64,000 bases of DNA from CAWAND01 sp963797485 (GCA_963797485.1 CAWCPF010000003.1:620001-684000), one strand, 5' to 3'. Positions 25,213-35,971 are shown, counted from the first letter of the stretch. The notes: generated by a model from the letters alone, not told the origin. Made by a program: numbers and translations.

Positions 25213-27592
25213 TCAGGCTGTGGGCTGGAGCACGAATTCGGCGCGGCGAAATCCAGGCGGAAGCGCCTCGGGGGACGCCGAGGCGCCGTCCACGCGTAGA
25301 TCCGTGATCCGGCCTCGCCCGCGCGGCACACGCAGGGCCACGGCCGGGTGCTCGAATGGAAACTCACCGTGACCGGACCGCGCCAGCTGGCACGTCTGGC
25401 CGTCGACGCGCACCGTGAAATCGTCCCACCGAGATGGCCCGTAGCCGTCCCCGGCATCGCTATAGACGGAGCCGGAGGCCTCTCCCTGGTCGGGGAGAGC
25501 CAAACTCAAGATCAGCCGGCCGTCCTCGACTTCAGGCAGGATCGCACCGGCGCGCAGCAAGACCGGCGGCCGGCCCAGCGGGGCCGGCAATGCCACGCTC
25601 TTCGAACCCTCGTACCGGTCACCCGTCCAGTAGTCAAACCACACCCCGGCAGGCAGGCGCACTGAGCGCGACCTCTCCCCCGGCCATAGAATTGGTGCCG
25701 CCAGCAGGGCCGGTCCCACCGCAAAGCTGTCCTCCACTGGCCACAATTCGGCATCGGAGAGGTCGAACCAAAAGACGGGCCGGATCATGGGAGCCCCCTT
25801 ATGAGCTGCCTCGGCAGCCAGCGTGTAGAGATACGGCGTCAACCGCTGGCGAAGAAGAAGCAGCTCGCGGACGTGATCGGTGACCTCCGATCCGAACCGC
25901 CATGGCTCGCGGGGCGGGGCGCTGGCCGCCGAATGAATCCTGAGAAAGGGCAGCAGCGTCGACAGCTCGAACCAACGCAGGTAAAGCTCGGCGTCGGGGT
26001 GGCCATTGAACCCGCCAATGTCCGGGCCCGAAAACGGGATCCCGGAAAGGCTCAATCCCAGCAGACTGGGCACGGTCAGCTGCAGGTCCTCCCAGCTCGA
26101 CACTGTGTCGCCCGTCCAATGCCAGGCGAATCGCTGCACCCCGGCCCACCCCGAGCGCGTCAACAAAAAGGGGCGCTTGTCCGGCCTTGTTGATCGCAGG
26201 GCCTCGAATCCGGCGCGGTTCATCTCCAGGCCGTAGACATTGTGAGCCGAGCGATGATCCCCCGTCAGGCCCTCCAGGTGGTGCAGAGTGCGATCGGGAA
26301 AGGTCGTGTCTCCCCAGGCGGCGAAGCAGGTTGGCTCATTCATGTCATGCCAGACGCCATCCACGCCGCGGTCAAGCAGGCCGGCATAGTGCGAGCCCCA
26401 CCACCGGCGCGTCTCCGGGCGGGTGAAATCCGGGAAACCGACCCATCCGGGCCACACCAGCCCGCGCATGAGGCGACCGTTGGGCAGCGCGGCAGAAGTG
26501 ACCGCCGGCCACACCTTCCTCGAATACTCGATAGCCCCTCGCCTGTTTGACTCCCGGTTCAACCATCACGACCAGGCGGGTGCCCGCCTGATGCAGCTTG
26601 GACGCCAGCCCGGGCAAATCCGGGAAGCGTTCTTCATCGACCGTGAACGACTTGTAATCGTCCAGGTGGTCGATATCGAGATGGATGGCCGCCAGCGGCA
26701 GCCGGTGCTCCTGATAGCCCGCCAGCACGTCGAGCACGTCGTTCTGGGTCCGGTAGCCCCAGCGCGATTGGTGCAGTCCGAGGGCCCAGCGCGGCGGCAG
26801 AGGCGGATGTCCGGTGAGCTCCAAATAGCGAGCCAGGGCCCGGTCGAGCGGGCCGGGCATGAAGTACATCACCAGCCTCCCGGCCTCGAATTCCACCTGG
26901 GCTTGATCGTCCAGGCTGACCCACCCGTCATGCGGGTTGTCATAAAAGACCACATACGATCCTTCGGCATGCAGCCCGGCCATCACCGGTATGGCCATGT
27001 AGAGCGGGTCATGGCCGCGCATGTAACCGCCGGCCGGATCGCGGTTCCACAGGCGATAACGGCCCGGGCGTAGATTGAATCCGGCGGCACGTTCCCCGAG
27101 CCCGAAAATCCGCTCTTCGTGGCGGAGGTGAGAGCGGATCATCCAACCTTCGCCGACCAGCGAGGGTGGATCATAGGCCGCCAGGACCCGACCCCCGGAA
27201 TCCAGGAATTCGACTCCTCCGCTCTGCGAGAGCTCGATCTGCAGCCGGGGTGTTATCAACCGAACTCGATCGGCGGCGTCTTCGATGGACACGGTCACCG
27301 CCGGCCAATCTTGGGCCGCGCAGGCGTACTCCGGGGATTGGCGGCCGGGGGACCAGGTGAGGCGAGCCAGATCATCGCACAGCAACTGCGCGGTCAAGAC
27401 TGCATTCTGAAACGTGAGTTCGACGCCCTGGTCAAGTCGACGCTGACGGACGCGTGGTCCAGGGGACGCTGCGGAAGCGTGTTTCGGCAGCGGCGGCCGG
27501 CGCCAGCGGTCGCGGTGGCGCGCAAACACGATGCTCTGCAGGGTGACCTTGAGGCCCAGAAAGCGCAGGCCGGTCAGCAGCTTGGCGATCAT
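25213..27592 (-). CDS. GH31 family alpha-glucosidase-type glycoside hydrolase (one frameshift)
   Basis: Retaining alpha-glycosidase, probably cytoplasmic since no signal peptide is seen. N-terminal beta-sandwich (ERIFGLGERAAGFNLRPG), (beta/alpha)8 barrel starting PPRWALGLHQSRWGY, nucleophile Asp in DGVWHDMNEP, acid/base Asp in AWHWTGD, then the GIPFSGPDIGGF loop and C-terminal beta domains. The frame is broken near 26517; removing one base gives about 792 aa if ATG 27592 is the start (ATG 27664 is possible). Specificity within GH31 (glucosidase, xylosidase) cannot be assigned. Confidence 0.88.
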
Positions 27593-27729
27593 GGCCGGCA
27601 GGCGCGCCCCTCGCCCATCAGGCCGGCTGAGATGGATGGCGCGGCCCACCCAACCAAGCCGCATCTCCCGCCAACCTTAAAACTGAGGTCAGGCGGCTGC
27701 CCCTGCTGGCCGGTTCGACCGCGCTTGGC

Positions 27730-27735
27730 TATAAT
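27730..27735 (+). promoter_or_regulatory. -10 element of dnaE
   Basis: GGCTATAATCATG with TATAAT at 27730-27735, 43 bases before the dnaE start and divergent from the GH31 gene. The -35 is poor (TGGCCG at 17 bases). Confidence 0.55.
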
Positions 27736-27777
27736 CATGACCGGTTCAGGCTCCATCAGGCGCAGGTGGTCTCCCGC

Positions 27778-30700
27778 ATGTCCTTCGTTCACCTTCATGT
27801 GCATTCGGAATACTCCCTGCTGGACGGCCTAAGCCACATCCCCCAGTTGATCGAACGGACCAAGCAATTGAATATGCCGGCGATTGCCCTGACCGATCAT
27901 GGGACCATGTTCGGGGCGATCGAGTTTTATCGCGCCGCCAAAGCCGCCGGTATCAAGCCTATCATCGGCATTGAGGCCTATCTCGCCCAGCGAACGATGG
28001 CGGATCGAGATCCGCAGAAGGATTCTCGCCCCCATCATCTGCTGCTCCTGGCCGAGAGCGACCTTGGATACAAGAATCTACTCCAAATCGCCTCGGCGGC
28101 TCAGCTCGAGGGCTTCTATTATCGGCCACGCATCGACCGCGAGTTCCTTGCGGCCCACAATCAGGGCCTGATTTGCACCACCGGCTGCTTGTCGGCCGAA
28201 GTCCCACGCGCCGTCCTGCGCGGAGATCAGAAGCGAGCTCGCGAGCGGCTGGATTGGTATTACGACGTGTTCGGCGCGGACCGCTTCTTCTTCGAACTCC
28301 AATCCCACGCCATCCCCGAGCTCGAGACCGTCAACCGGGGTCTAATGGATCTGGCGCCGCACTACCAGGGCCGTTTCGTGGCCACCAACGATGTGCACTA
28401 CATCACCCCCGAGGACGCCGTCTTGCAGGACATCATGCTGTGCATCCAAACCGGGAGCGTGCGCAGCGACCCCGACCGGATGCGGATGCCCGACGGCACG
28501 TTCTACCTGCGCGATCCCGAGGAGATGCGCACGTTGTTCGGGTCGGTTCCCGGCGCGCTCGAGAACACGCTCCTCATCGCCGAGCGCTGCGAGGTGGACC
28601 TGGACTTCAAGGGCTACCGGCTGCCGCGCTTCGACGTCCCTGAAGGGGATACGGCGGACTCGTTCCTGCGGCGCCACTGTGAGGCGGGTCTGACCAGACG
28701 GTACGCCGAGCGCGCCGGCGCCCGGAGATCCGTCAGCGGCTGGATTACGAATTGGATGTCATCCACCAGATGGGGTTCGACACGTACTTCTTGATCGTGT
28801 GGGATCTTTGCCGCTATGCCCGCGAACATGAAATCTGGTACAACGCCCGCGGCTCGGCGGCCGGCTCGATCGTGGCCTACTGCCTGGGGATCACCCTCGT
28901 CGATCCGCTCCAGCATGGGCTGATTTTCGAACGCTTCCTGAACACCAGCCGCGTCTCCATGCCGGACATTGATTTGGATTTCCAGGACGACAAACGACAC
29001 CAGGTCCTCGAATACACCGCCCAGAAGTATGGACAGGACAAGGTTGCCCAAATCATCACCTTCGGCACGCTGGGAGCCCGGGCAGCCATTCGCGATGTCG
29101 GCCGTGTGCTGGACATCCCGCTGCCCGAGGTCGACCGCGTCGCCAAGATGGTCCCAAATGTGCCCGGCAAGCCGGTCCTGCTGGCGGACGTGCTGGCCGA
29201 GGTGCCGAGCTTCCGAGAGGCGTATCGACTCGGCGCCTTACCTGAAGGACCTGATCGACACGGCCCAGAAGCTTGAGGGGACCGTGCGAAACGCCGGAAC
29301 CCACGCCGCCGGTGTGATCATCACCGACCAACCGATCACCGAGTACCTGCCGCTGCATCGCCCGACGCGCGGCGGCCCGGAAGACAACCCTGTCGGCGCG
29401 GTGACACAGTACGAGATGCAGGTGCTTGAATCCCTCGGCCTGCTCAAGATCGATTTCTTAGGTCTCTCCACCCTGACGGTTATGGAACGAGCCTGCGCCA
29501 AAATCCGCCGGCGGCACGGCGTTGAGCTCGATATTGACCACATCCCCGTGGACGACCCGTTGACATTTGAGCTCCTCGGGCGGGGTGAGGTGTTGGGCGT
29601 GTTCCAGGTGGAAGGCGCCGGGATGCGCCGCTACCTGGTCGAGATGAAGCCCAAGGAACTGGCCAACGTGATCGCCATGGTGGCGCTTTACCGGCCCGGC
29701 CCGCTGGAATTCATCCCCACCTACATCCGCCGCATGCACGGCGAAGAGGCGGTCAGCTATCGCGATCCGGCGCTTGAGCCCGTGTTCCGCGAGACCTTTG
29801 GCATCCCTGTCTATCAGGAACAGATCATGTCGGCGGCCATGCAGCTGGCTGGCTACACCGCGTCGGAGGCCGACGACCTGCGGAAGGCCATCGCCAAGAA
29901 GAAAGCCAAGCAGCTGACCAAACATCGCCGGCAATTCATCGAAGGGGCGATCAAGGCGGGGATGAAGGAAGGCACCGCGGGTGAGATCTTCGACGACTGG
30001 GAGAACTTCGCCCGCTACGGATTCAACAAGGCGCACGCCGCCGACTATGGCGTGATCGCCGTCCAGACCGCGTATCTCAAGGCCCACTATGCGATCGAGT
30101 ACATGACGGCGCTGATGTCGGTTTTCCGAGGCGACACTGGCAAAGTGGCGCTGTACATGGCCGATTGCCGCCGGATGGGTTTCGAGGTGCTGCCGCCGGA
30201 CATCAATGCCAGCGGTCTGGATTTTGAGATCGAGGACGGTGCCGGCCAGGCGACGGCCATCCGCTATGGCCTGGCGGCCATCAAGAACGTGGGGGAGGGA
30301 GCCGTCCAAGCCATCCTGGACGCCCGCGCCAACGGCCCGTTCCGCGACCTGAATGATGTCGCCACGCGCGTGGATTTGAGGCAGGTTGGCAAGCGGGCGC
30401 TCGAGAGCCTGGTGCGCGTCGGGGCGTTCGACAGCCTCGGCGCCCGGCTGTCGATCCTGGAGAACCTGGATCGCGTGTTGGCCGTCTCCAACGCCCATTT
30501 CCGCGCCAAAGAGGTCGGGCAGCTCACGATGTTCGGTTCGTCCACCGGCGTTCAGCAGCGTCTGGAGCTGCCGGCGGCTGAGCAGGCGATCTCACGCCGG
30601 CAGCAGCTCGGGTGGGAGAAGGAACTGTTGGGTCTGTATGTTTCCGATCATCCGTTGACGCCCATGATGGAGGATCTGACCCAGGTTGTCTCACACTTCA

Positions 30701-31524
30701 GTGCTGAATTGAACGAGGTGGAACAGGGGCAAAACATCGTCGTCGCCGGCATGGTCACCCATGTCCGACCGTACCGCACCCGCACCGGCAAGGAGATGGG
30801 TTTTGTCAGCCTGGAGGATCTTCAGGGCACGATTGAACTGGTCGTCTTCAGCCGGGTGTGGGCCGCTGCGGCCGGATGGCTGGCACCAGACAAAGTCGTG
30901 CTCGTGAAAGGGCGGGTGGATCGCGACCGCGGCGATCCCAAGGTGCTGGTGGATGAAATTGGTGAAGATTTCAAGCTGGTCTCCGCCGCCGGCTCGTCCC
31001 TGCCGTATTCTTCCCAGGAGGCTGGTCCGGAGAACGGCGACGAACCCGGACCGCCTGCATTTGAATTTGTGGCCATGGATGATGCACCCCTGGCGCCGGC
31101 AGTTCCCGCCCAGCCGCCGTCGTCCCCGGCCAGGGGCCGCCCCCGGACGTCCCACGCACGGGCCCAAGCCGCCTCCCTGCCCAGCGTGGCGTTGGACGAG
31201 AACCCGGTCGGTGCGCCGGCGACGGTCCTGCTGTCCGTGTCTTCGGCCCCGAGAGGGCGATCACCTTCGATCCGCCACAAACTGACGGTGGTGTTAAAAT
31301 CCACCGGCGATCATGAGAAGGATGCCCGGCGCATGCGCCGGGTCCATGGCATTTTGACCTCTTATCCGGGAGAAGACCGGTTTGCCTTCCAGGTGCACGA
31401 ATTGGCGCGTCAGTATCTGCTCGAATTTCCCAGCCTCACCACGCGCCTGTGTGATGAGCTGCTGGGGCAGCTGCGCGCTTTCCTGGGGGACGAGACCGTT
31501 CACGTCGAATCGTTCCAGACCTGA
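27778..31524 (+). CDS. dnaE: DNA polymerase III alpha subunit (two frameshifts)
   Basis: Replicative polymerase, 1248 aa when corrected. The N-terminal PHP domain (HLHVHSEYSLLDG, ALTDHGTMFG) is followed by the palm with catalytic Asps in PDIDLDFQDDKR, NAGTHAAGVII, the fingers with RKAIAKKKAKQL and FNKAHAADYGVIA, the helix-hairpin-helix domain, and an OB fold (NIVVAGMVTHVRPYRTRTGKEMGFVSLED). A Pro-rich linker and a C-terminal domain complete it. One G is missing near 28724 and one extra C is present near 29226. The two cancel, and both corrections restore family sequence (AREIRQRLDYELDV; REAYDSAPYLKDL). An essential gene broken twice argues for sequencing error. Confidence 0.94.
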
Positions 31525-31529
31525 ATCGC

Positions 31530-32495
31530 ATGCATAGAATCGCCGTCCTGACTTCCGGGGGCGACGCTCCCGGCATGAATCCATGCCTGCGGGCGGTGGT
31601 TCGCACGGCCCTGGCCGAGGACATGGAGGTCATTGGGATCCGGGAGGGATTCGATGGATTGCTACGCGGCGAGCGTTCGCTGCTGACAGCGCGCGACGTG
31701 GGAGGCATCATCATGCGCGGGGGGACCATCCTGCAGACGGCGCGGTGCGACGAGTTCATGGAGCGCAAAGGCCGGATGCGGGGTCTGCGGGAACTGAATG
31801 AAGCCGGCATCGAAGGTTTGGTGGTCATCGGCGGCGACGGCTCCCTGCGCGGCGGAAATGAACTCGCCCGCATGGATTTTCCTGTGGTGGGGGTCCCGGC
31901 TTCGATCGACAACGATATCTATGGCACCAACATCTCTCTGGGCGTCGACACGGCCCTAAATACGATCATGGAGGCGGTCGACAAACTCCGCGATACGGCC
32001 TCCTCACACCAGCGCGCCTTCCTGGTCGAGACCATGGGACGCAACAGCGGCTACCTGGCCATGATGGCCGGCATCATCTGCGGGGCGGAGGTCGTTCTCA
32101 TTCCGGAGCGTGACAGCACGCTGGAAGAGGTGTCCGATATGGTTGAGCGGGCTTACGCCCGCGGCAAGACCCATTGCATCATCATCGCCGCCGAAGGCAA
32201 TCATTTGTCGTCTCAGGATGTGGTGCGCCACCTGGAGGGTCAGGAAGTGGGTTTCAAGGCCCGCCTGACCATCCTGGGCCATGTTCAGCGCGGCGGCCGG
32301 CCGAGCGCCTTTGATCGGCTGCTGGCCACCCGGATGGGGGTCAAGGCCGTGGAGTGCCTGCGCACCGGTGAGTTTGGCGTGATGGTCGGGCTGCAAGGGG
32401 CAAAGATCGCCGCCGTTCCCTTGGAGCAGGTGACCTCCTACGACCAGGAAGCCAACACCGAGTACTACGACATGGCCCGCAAGCTGGCGCGTTGA
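31530..32495 (+). CDS. pfkA: ATP-dependent 6-phosphofructokinase
   Basis: Commits fructose 6-phosphate to glycolysis. The 321-aa group A PFK has LTSGGDAPGMNPCLRAVVR at the N-terminus and GGDGSLRGG, whose Gly marks ATP rather than pyrophosphate use. The catalytic loop is PASIDNDIYGT (Asp conserved, with Ser where Thr is usual), then ETMGRNSGYLA and LGHVQRGGRPSAFDR. It starts five bases after dnaE and ends at a terminator. Its antagonist glpX carries a CRP-like site; no such site is seen here. Confidence 0.95.
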   Translation: MHRIAVLTSGGDAPGMNPCLRAVVRTALAEDMEVIGIREGFDGLLRGERSLLTARDVGGIIMRGGTILQTARCDEFMERKGRMRGLRELNEAGIEGLVVIGGDGSLRGGNELARMDFPVVGVPASIDNDIYGTNISLGVDTALNTIMEAVDKLRDTASSHQRAFLVETMGRNSGYLAMMAGIICGAEVVLIPERDSTLEEVSDMVERAYARGKTHCIIIAAEGNHLSSQDVVRHLEGQEVGFKARLTILGHVQRGGRPSAFDRLLATRMGVKAVECLRTGEFGVMVGLQGAKIAAVPLEQVTSYDQEANTEYYDMARKLAR

Positions 32496-32529
32496 TCTGG
32501 CGCGCCCTGCGCGCTCCGCAGTTCGCCAT

Positions 32530-32560
32530 CCGCCCGGTTGATTGTGCCGGGCGGTTTTCT
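32530..32560 (+). terminator. intrinsic terminator after pfkA
   Basis: Stem CCGCCCGG/CCGGGCGG (32530-32537, 32547-32554) with a 9-base loop, followed by TTTTCTTG. Confidence 0.85.
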
Positions 32561-32640
32561 TGCGCCACGGCCGGCTGGCCCGAAGGTTGCATCTCCATCG
32601 GCTTGCACGTAGGAGCACAACCTGAACAAGGGAGATGGCC

Positions 32641-32886
32641 ATGCTGCGAGACGCTTGTCTGCCCGATGCTGAAGCTCTGGCGAACCGGCTCGAAGACCTG
32701 CGCGAACCCTATCGCGGGAACACTATCGCCTGGATTGAAAGCTGCGCTGCTCGCAAGTTCACCAATATCAAGAAGGACGTCCGCCGCTTTGTGGATGAGC
32801 TGGACCCCAATCTGCGCGAAGAATACCTGTTAAACATGTCGCTCTTGTTGGACGACGCCGTCCGGCACTTCGGAACGGGGGACTGA
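32641..32886 (+). CDS. small helical protein of unknown function
   Basis: 81-aa, mostly helical and charged (FTNIKKDVRRFVDELDPNLREEYLLNMSLLLDDAVRHFG), soluble, with no motif I recognise. ATG 32641 is chosen over ATG 32635 because AAGGGAG at 32628-32634 is then six bases upstream. It stands alone after the pfkA terminator, followed by a hairpin (CGGGG 32931-32935 / CCCCG 32954-32958). Confidence 0.6.
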   Translation: MLRDACLPDAEALANRLEDLREPYRGNTIAWIESCAARKFTNIKKDVRRFVDELDPNLREEYLLNMSLLLDDAVRHFGTGD

Positions 32887-32930
32887 GTCGGGCGCCCCAG
32901 TCTCAAGCTCATCCAAGTCAAACCCAACAT

Positions 32931-32958
32931 CGGGGCTGTCCCAATGGGGGCGACCCCG
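32931..32958 (+). terminator. possible terminator after the small helical gene
   Basis: CGGGG-CTGT-CCC-AATG-GGG-GCGA-CCCCG folds into a hairpin with one internal loop, followed by a T-rich but interrupted stretch. It shares GGGGCTGTCCC with the terminator at 24926. Confidence 0.45.
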
Positions 32959-33059
32959 TCTTCGTTTCATCTTTGTCGTCTCCATCAAGTCAGCTGCAAA
33001 CAGATCCGGCTCGCCACCTCCCTTTGAAGACTTGGGGAAGCTGACGACCGTCCTCGCGT

Positions 33060-33200
33060 AGCCAGTCAGTGGGTGCCCCCGGCCTCACCCCCCGATCCCG
33101 GCTGCTTGGACCGCTGTCCCCTTCCCCTGGGTTGACTGCAAGCTGGTGAGATCTGCCTCATCCCAGAGAGGGGTAAGGGGTGGGGGTGGACGTGACCACT
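33060..33200. repeat. dispersed G/C-rich intergenic repeat in the 32887-33239 gap
   Basis: CCCCCGGCCTCACCCCCCG and, further on, AGAGGGGTAAGGGGTGGGGG with CCCCTTCCCCTGGG form the same type of boilerplate element as at 25062, here with both orientations. Nothing else in this gap looks coding. Confidence 0.45.
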
Positions 33201-33239
33201 CGTTTGCGGTTCAGCCGAGGAGCGAGGGCTCAACATAGG

Positions 33240-33277
33240 GAAAGGGCTGTCTCAAGTGCACTTGAGACAGCCCTTTC
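33240..33277. terminator. perfect 38-bp palindrome, bidirectional terminator
   Basis: GAAAGGGCTGTCTCAAGTG is followed immediately by its exact reverse complement, 19 bp each side. In RNA it forms a long stem with a TGCA loop and a U-containing tail (CCCTTTCTT). It lies 29 bases beyond the stop of the minus-strand DUF4013 gene and can also stop plus-strand transcription. Confidence 0.85.
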
Positions 33278-33306
33278 TTAGGTCTGTAATTGGATTGGAT
33301 TCGAGG

Positions 33307-33966
33307 TCAGGCAGATGCGCTTTGCGCCACCCGATAAGCCTGTCCGTACAGGTGGCCGGTGATGGCGGTGGCATAGGCGTAGGCCGGGAAGACTCCGATG
33401 ACGCACACTATGACCCCGACGGTGCCCAAGATGCTCCCGGCGATGCCAGCCAGGATGACGGCGATGATGTAGCCGCCCAGGTTGGCGCGCACCATCTTGA
33501 AGGCGTTGGCCGGGTTGAGCGCCTGACCGAGCTGGCCGTGATCGGCGATCTCGCCGATGGATGCCGGCAGCAGAAGAGCAAGCACCAGGCTGTAGGGCAG
33601 GGTGACACACGCATTGAGGATCTGTAGGATCAACGAGAATGTTCCCGACTGATCCTGGTTGGCGGCTACGACCCCGATGCCGGACAGACAACCCACGATC
33701 AGGATCAAGGGGATGGCCCACACGATGCCGACGGCGACGACCTTGAGGCCGTCCATCAGCAGGGCGCCGAAGTCGGCCCACTCAGCCAGGGCCGGCTCCT
33801 CCCCGCGAATAACCCGGCGGGTGATGGCCACCATCCATCCGACCAGCGGGATAAACGCCAATCCCAGGGTGATGATACCCACCAGGACGATCACAGCTGC
33901 GATGGCGAGTTTCTTGATCCAATCCGGGTCCTTGAAAACAAAACCAAATGATGCCCCGTAATCCAT
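33307..33966 (-). CDS. DUF4013-type polytopic membrane protein
   Basis: 219-aa protein with about five transmembrane helices (LAIAAVIVLVGIITLGLAFI, VVAVGIVWAIPLILIVGCL, LPYSLVLALLLPASI and two C-terminal). The pattern WIKKLAIAAV... followed by GWMVAITRRVIRGEEPALAEWADFGALLMDGLK is typical of DUF4013. Function unknown. ATG 33966 follows GGAGGAGA; the frame upstream is not used. A CRP-like palindrome lies about 175 bases upstream. Confidence 0.82.
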   Translation of the reverse strand: MDYGASFGFVFKDPDWIKKLAIAAVIVLVGIITLGLAFIPLVGWMVAITRRVIRGEEPALAEWADFGALLMDGLKVVAVGIVWAIPLILIVGCLSGIGVVAANQDQSGTFSLILQILNACVTLPYSLVLALLLPASIGEIADHGQLGQALNPANAFKMVRANLGGYIIAVILAGIAGSILGTVGVIVCVIGVFPAYAYATAITGHLYGQAYRVAQSASA

Positions 33967-34138
33967 GCTCTCCTCCGAATAGGGTTGGATGGCTGCTCGG
34001 CGTTGGTCATCTCGGGCCAAAGGCCAAGGACCTCGAGGGAATCAACCTCCGCCTCCACGACGCGGGCGCGAAGCTTACATCATTCAGAGCCTGAGCGCAA
34101 GCCTGAGGGCTCGAACCGAGGACCCATCCCGACTGGGC

Positions 34139-34155
34139 TTGTGAAGAATTTCACA
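34139..34155. promoter_or_regulatory. CRP-family operator-like site upstream of the DUF4013 gene
   Basis: TGTGA-AGAATT-TCACA (34140-34155) is intergenic, between the mutase terminator (34219) and the DUF4013 gene (start 33966). It also reads as TGTGAA-N4-TTCACA. No strong promoter could be placed between it and the gene. Confidence 0.55.
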
Positions 34156-34218
34156 TATTGGCTTGGCGGCGAGATGGTCTCGTTCCGTAACAGGGGGTGC
34201 AGACCTTAGCCGGCCGGG

Positions 34219-34247
34219 AAAACCGTGCCCGGACGGGCGCCGGTTTT
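34219..34247 (-). terminator. intrinsic terminator after the first mutase gene
   Basis: On the minus strand, AAAACCG...CGGTTTT encloses GCCC-GTCC-GGGC, ending in a T-run right after the mutase stop. A/U-tailed stems of this kind are typical intrinsic terminators. Confidence 0.8.
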
Positions 34248-34251
34248 CGGC

Positions 34252-35931
34252 CTAAAGCCACTCGGGCTCTTGATAGACCCCGAACACGTCCTTCATGACC
34301 GACACGATTTCGCCCAGCGTAGCGTAGGCGCGCACGGCGTTCATGATCCTCGGCATGACGTTTTGGGTGCCTTGGCAAGACAGCCGCAACTGGTCGAGCG
34401 CCTCGCCGACGGCGCCGGAGTCGCGCGCCGCCCGCAGATCCGCCAGCCGGGTGGTTTGGCGCGGAAGACCGGCGGGATCCATTTCCAGGATGCGGATCGA
34501 GTAGGGGGTGTTCTCACTGTACGCGTTGACGCCCACAATGGTGCGCTCGGATTGGTCGATTTCCTGCTGATAACGGTAGGCCGCTTCCTGAATTTCACGC
34601 TGGAAGAATCCCGCCTCCAGGGCCGGGACCACGCCTCCCAAATCCTGAATGCGAACGAAATAGGCGCGGGCCAACGCCTCCATCCGATTGGTCAGAGATT
34701 CGACGAAGAACGAGCCTCCAAGCGGATCGATGGTGTTGGTCACGCCCAACTCTTCGGCCAGGATCTGTTGGGTGCGCAGGGCGATCTTCACTGCTTGCTC
34801 GGAGGGCAGGGCGAGGGCCTCGTCCATGGAATTCGTGTGCAGCGACTGAGTTCCGCCCAGCACGGCCGCCAGAGCCTGAACAGCGACGCGGACAATGTTG
34901 TTCTCAGGTTGCTGGGCCGTAAGGCTGACACCGGCGGTCTGCGTGTGGAAGCGCATCAGCCAGGCGCGTGGGTCCTTGGCGTTGAATGTTTCGCGCATCT
35001 CGTGCGCCCAGATGCGCCGGGCGGCCCGGTATTTGGCGATCTCCTCGAAAAAGTCATTGTGGGCATTGAAAAAGAAAGACAGGCGCGGGGCGAAGGCATC
35101 GATGTCCATCCCGCGCGCCACGCACCAGCGCACATACTCCAGACCGTCAGCCAGGGTGAATGCCAGCTCCTGGGCAGCGGTCGATCCGGCTTCACGGATG
35201 TGATAGCCCGAGATCGAAATGGGATTCCACTGGGGCAGTTGTTCGGCGCCGTATTCGATGGTGTCGACCACGAGCCGCATCGAAGGCTGCGGAGGGAAGA
35301 TGTATTCCTTTTGGGCGATGTACTCCTTAAGGATGTCGTTTTGGATGGTCCCCCTGAGTTGGTCGGGCCGAACGCCCTGCTTCTCGGCGCTCGCCAGGTA
35401 CATGGCCCAGATGACGGCCGCCGGCGAGTTGATGGTCATGCTGGTCGACACCCGGTCAAGCGGGATCGAGTCGAATAGGATCTCCATGTCTTTGAGAGAA
35501 GAGACGGCCACGCCGCACTTCCCAAACTCACCCAGGGATTCGGGGTCGTCGGTGTCGTAACCCATCAGGGTGGGCAGGTCAAAGGCCACCGACAGCCCGG
35601 TCTGACCTTTGTCCAACAAGTATTTGAAGCGGACGTTGGTCTCCTCGACCGTCCCGAATCCGGCAAACATCCGCTGGGTCCACGGGCGAGCCCGGTACAT
35701 GGTGGGGTGAATGCCGCGGGTGTAGGGGTATTCTCCCGGCAGCCCCAAGTCGCTGAGGTAATCCGTATCGGCGATATCCAGCGGGGTGTAGAGCCGGTCG
35801 ATGTCTTCAGACGAGGTGGTCATGTAACGATCACGGAATTCCGGCAGGCGTGATTGGGACTGGTGAAGCGTAGTCTCTTCCCACTTTTCCAGGGCCTGTT
35901 TGAGCTCTTCCAACTTCTCCGGATCGTACAT
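34252..35931 (-). CDS. methylmalonyl-CoA mutase, large catalytic subunit (copy 1)
   Basis: B12-dependent isomerase barrel converting (R)-methylmalonyl-CoA to succinyl-CoA or a related acyl-CoA. The 559 aa cover only the substrate-binding TIM barrel: TRGIHPTMYRARPWT, GQTGLSVAFDLPTLMGYD, STSMTINSPAAV, QLRGTIQNDILKEYIAQ, ISISGYHIREAGS and LGGTQSLHTNSMDEALALPSE. The C-terminal cobalamin domain (DxHxxG) is absent, so a separate B12 subunit is needed and none is in the window. ATG 35931 is chosen since GGGAGG lies upstream. Own promoter at 35960 and terminator at 34219. The exact acyl-CoA substrate is uncertain. Confidence 0.92.
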   Translation of the reverse strand: MYDPEKLEELKQALEKWEETTLHQSQSRLPEFRDRYMTTSSEDIDRLYTPLDIADTDYLSDLGLPGEYPYTRGIHPTMYRARPWTQRMFAGFGTVEETNVRFKYLLDKGQTGLSVAFDLPTLMGYDTDDPESLGEFGKCGVAVSSLKDMEILFDSIPLDRVSTSMTINSPAAVIWAMYLASAEKQGVRPDQLRGTIQNDILKEYIAQKEYIFPPQPSMRLVVDTIEYGAEQLPQWNPISISGYHIREAGSTAAQELAFTLADGLEYVRWCVARGMDIDAFAPRLSFFFNAHNDFFEEIAKYRAARRIWAHEMRETFNAKDPRAWLMRFHTQTAGVSLTAQQPENNIVRVAVQALAAVLGGTQSLHTNSMDEALALPSEQAVKIALRTQQILAEELGVTNTIDPLGGSFFVESLTNRMEALARAYFVRIQDLGGVVPALEAGFFQREIQEAAYRYQQEIDQSERTIVGVNAYSENTPYSIRILEMDPAGLPRQTTRLADLRAARDSGAVGEALDQLRLSCQGTQNVMPRIMNAVRAYATLGEIVSVMKDVFGVYQEPEWL

Positions 35932-35954
35932 TCGCACCTCCCTGGGGCGTGGTC

Positions 35955-35971
35955 CGCGGATTATAGCATGC
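35955..35971 (-). promoter_or_regulatory. promoter -10 region of mutase copy 1
   Basis: The minus strand reads GCATGCTATAATCCGCG with TATAAT at 35965-35960. The same 17 bases occur at 49822-49806 before the acyl-CoA dehydrogenase. TGCTATAAT is an extended -10; no clear -35 is seen. Confidence 0.65.

Noticed and set aside
28700..29260. Programmed frameshifting or an intein in dnaE
   Set aside because: The two breaks are one missing and one extra base without slippery sequence, and no intein motifs lie between them; sequencing error explains both.
34225..35478. 417-codon plus-strand frame over mutase copy 1
   Set aside because: Shadow of the mutase coding strand; no motif, no ribosome site.
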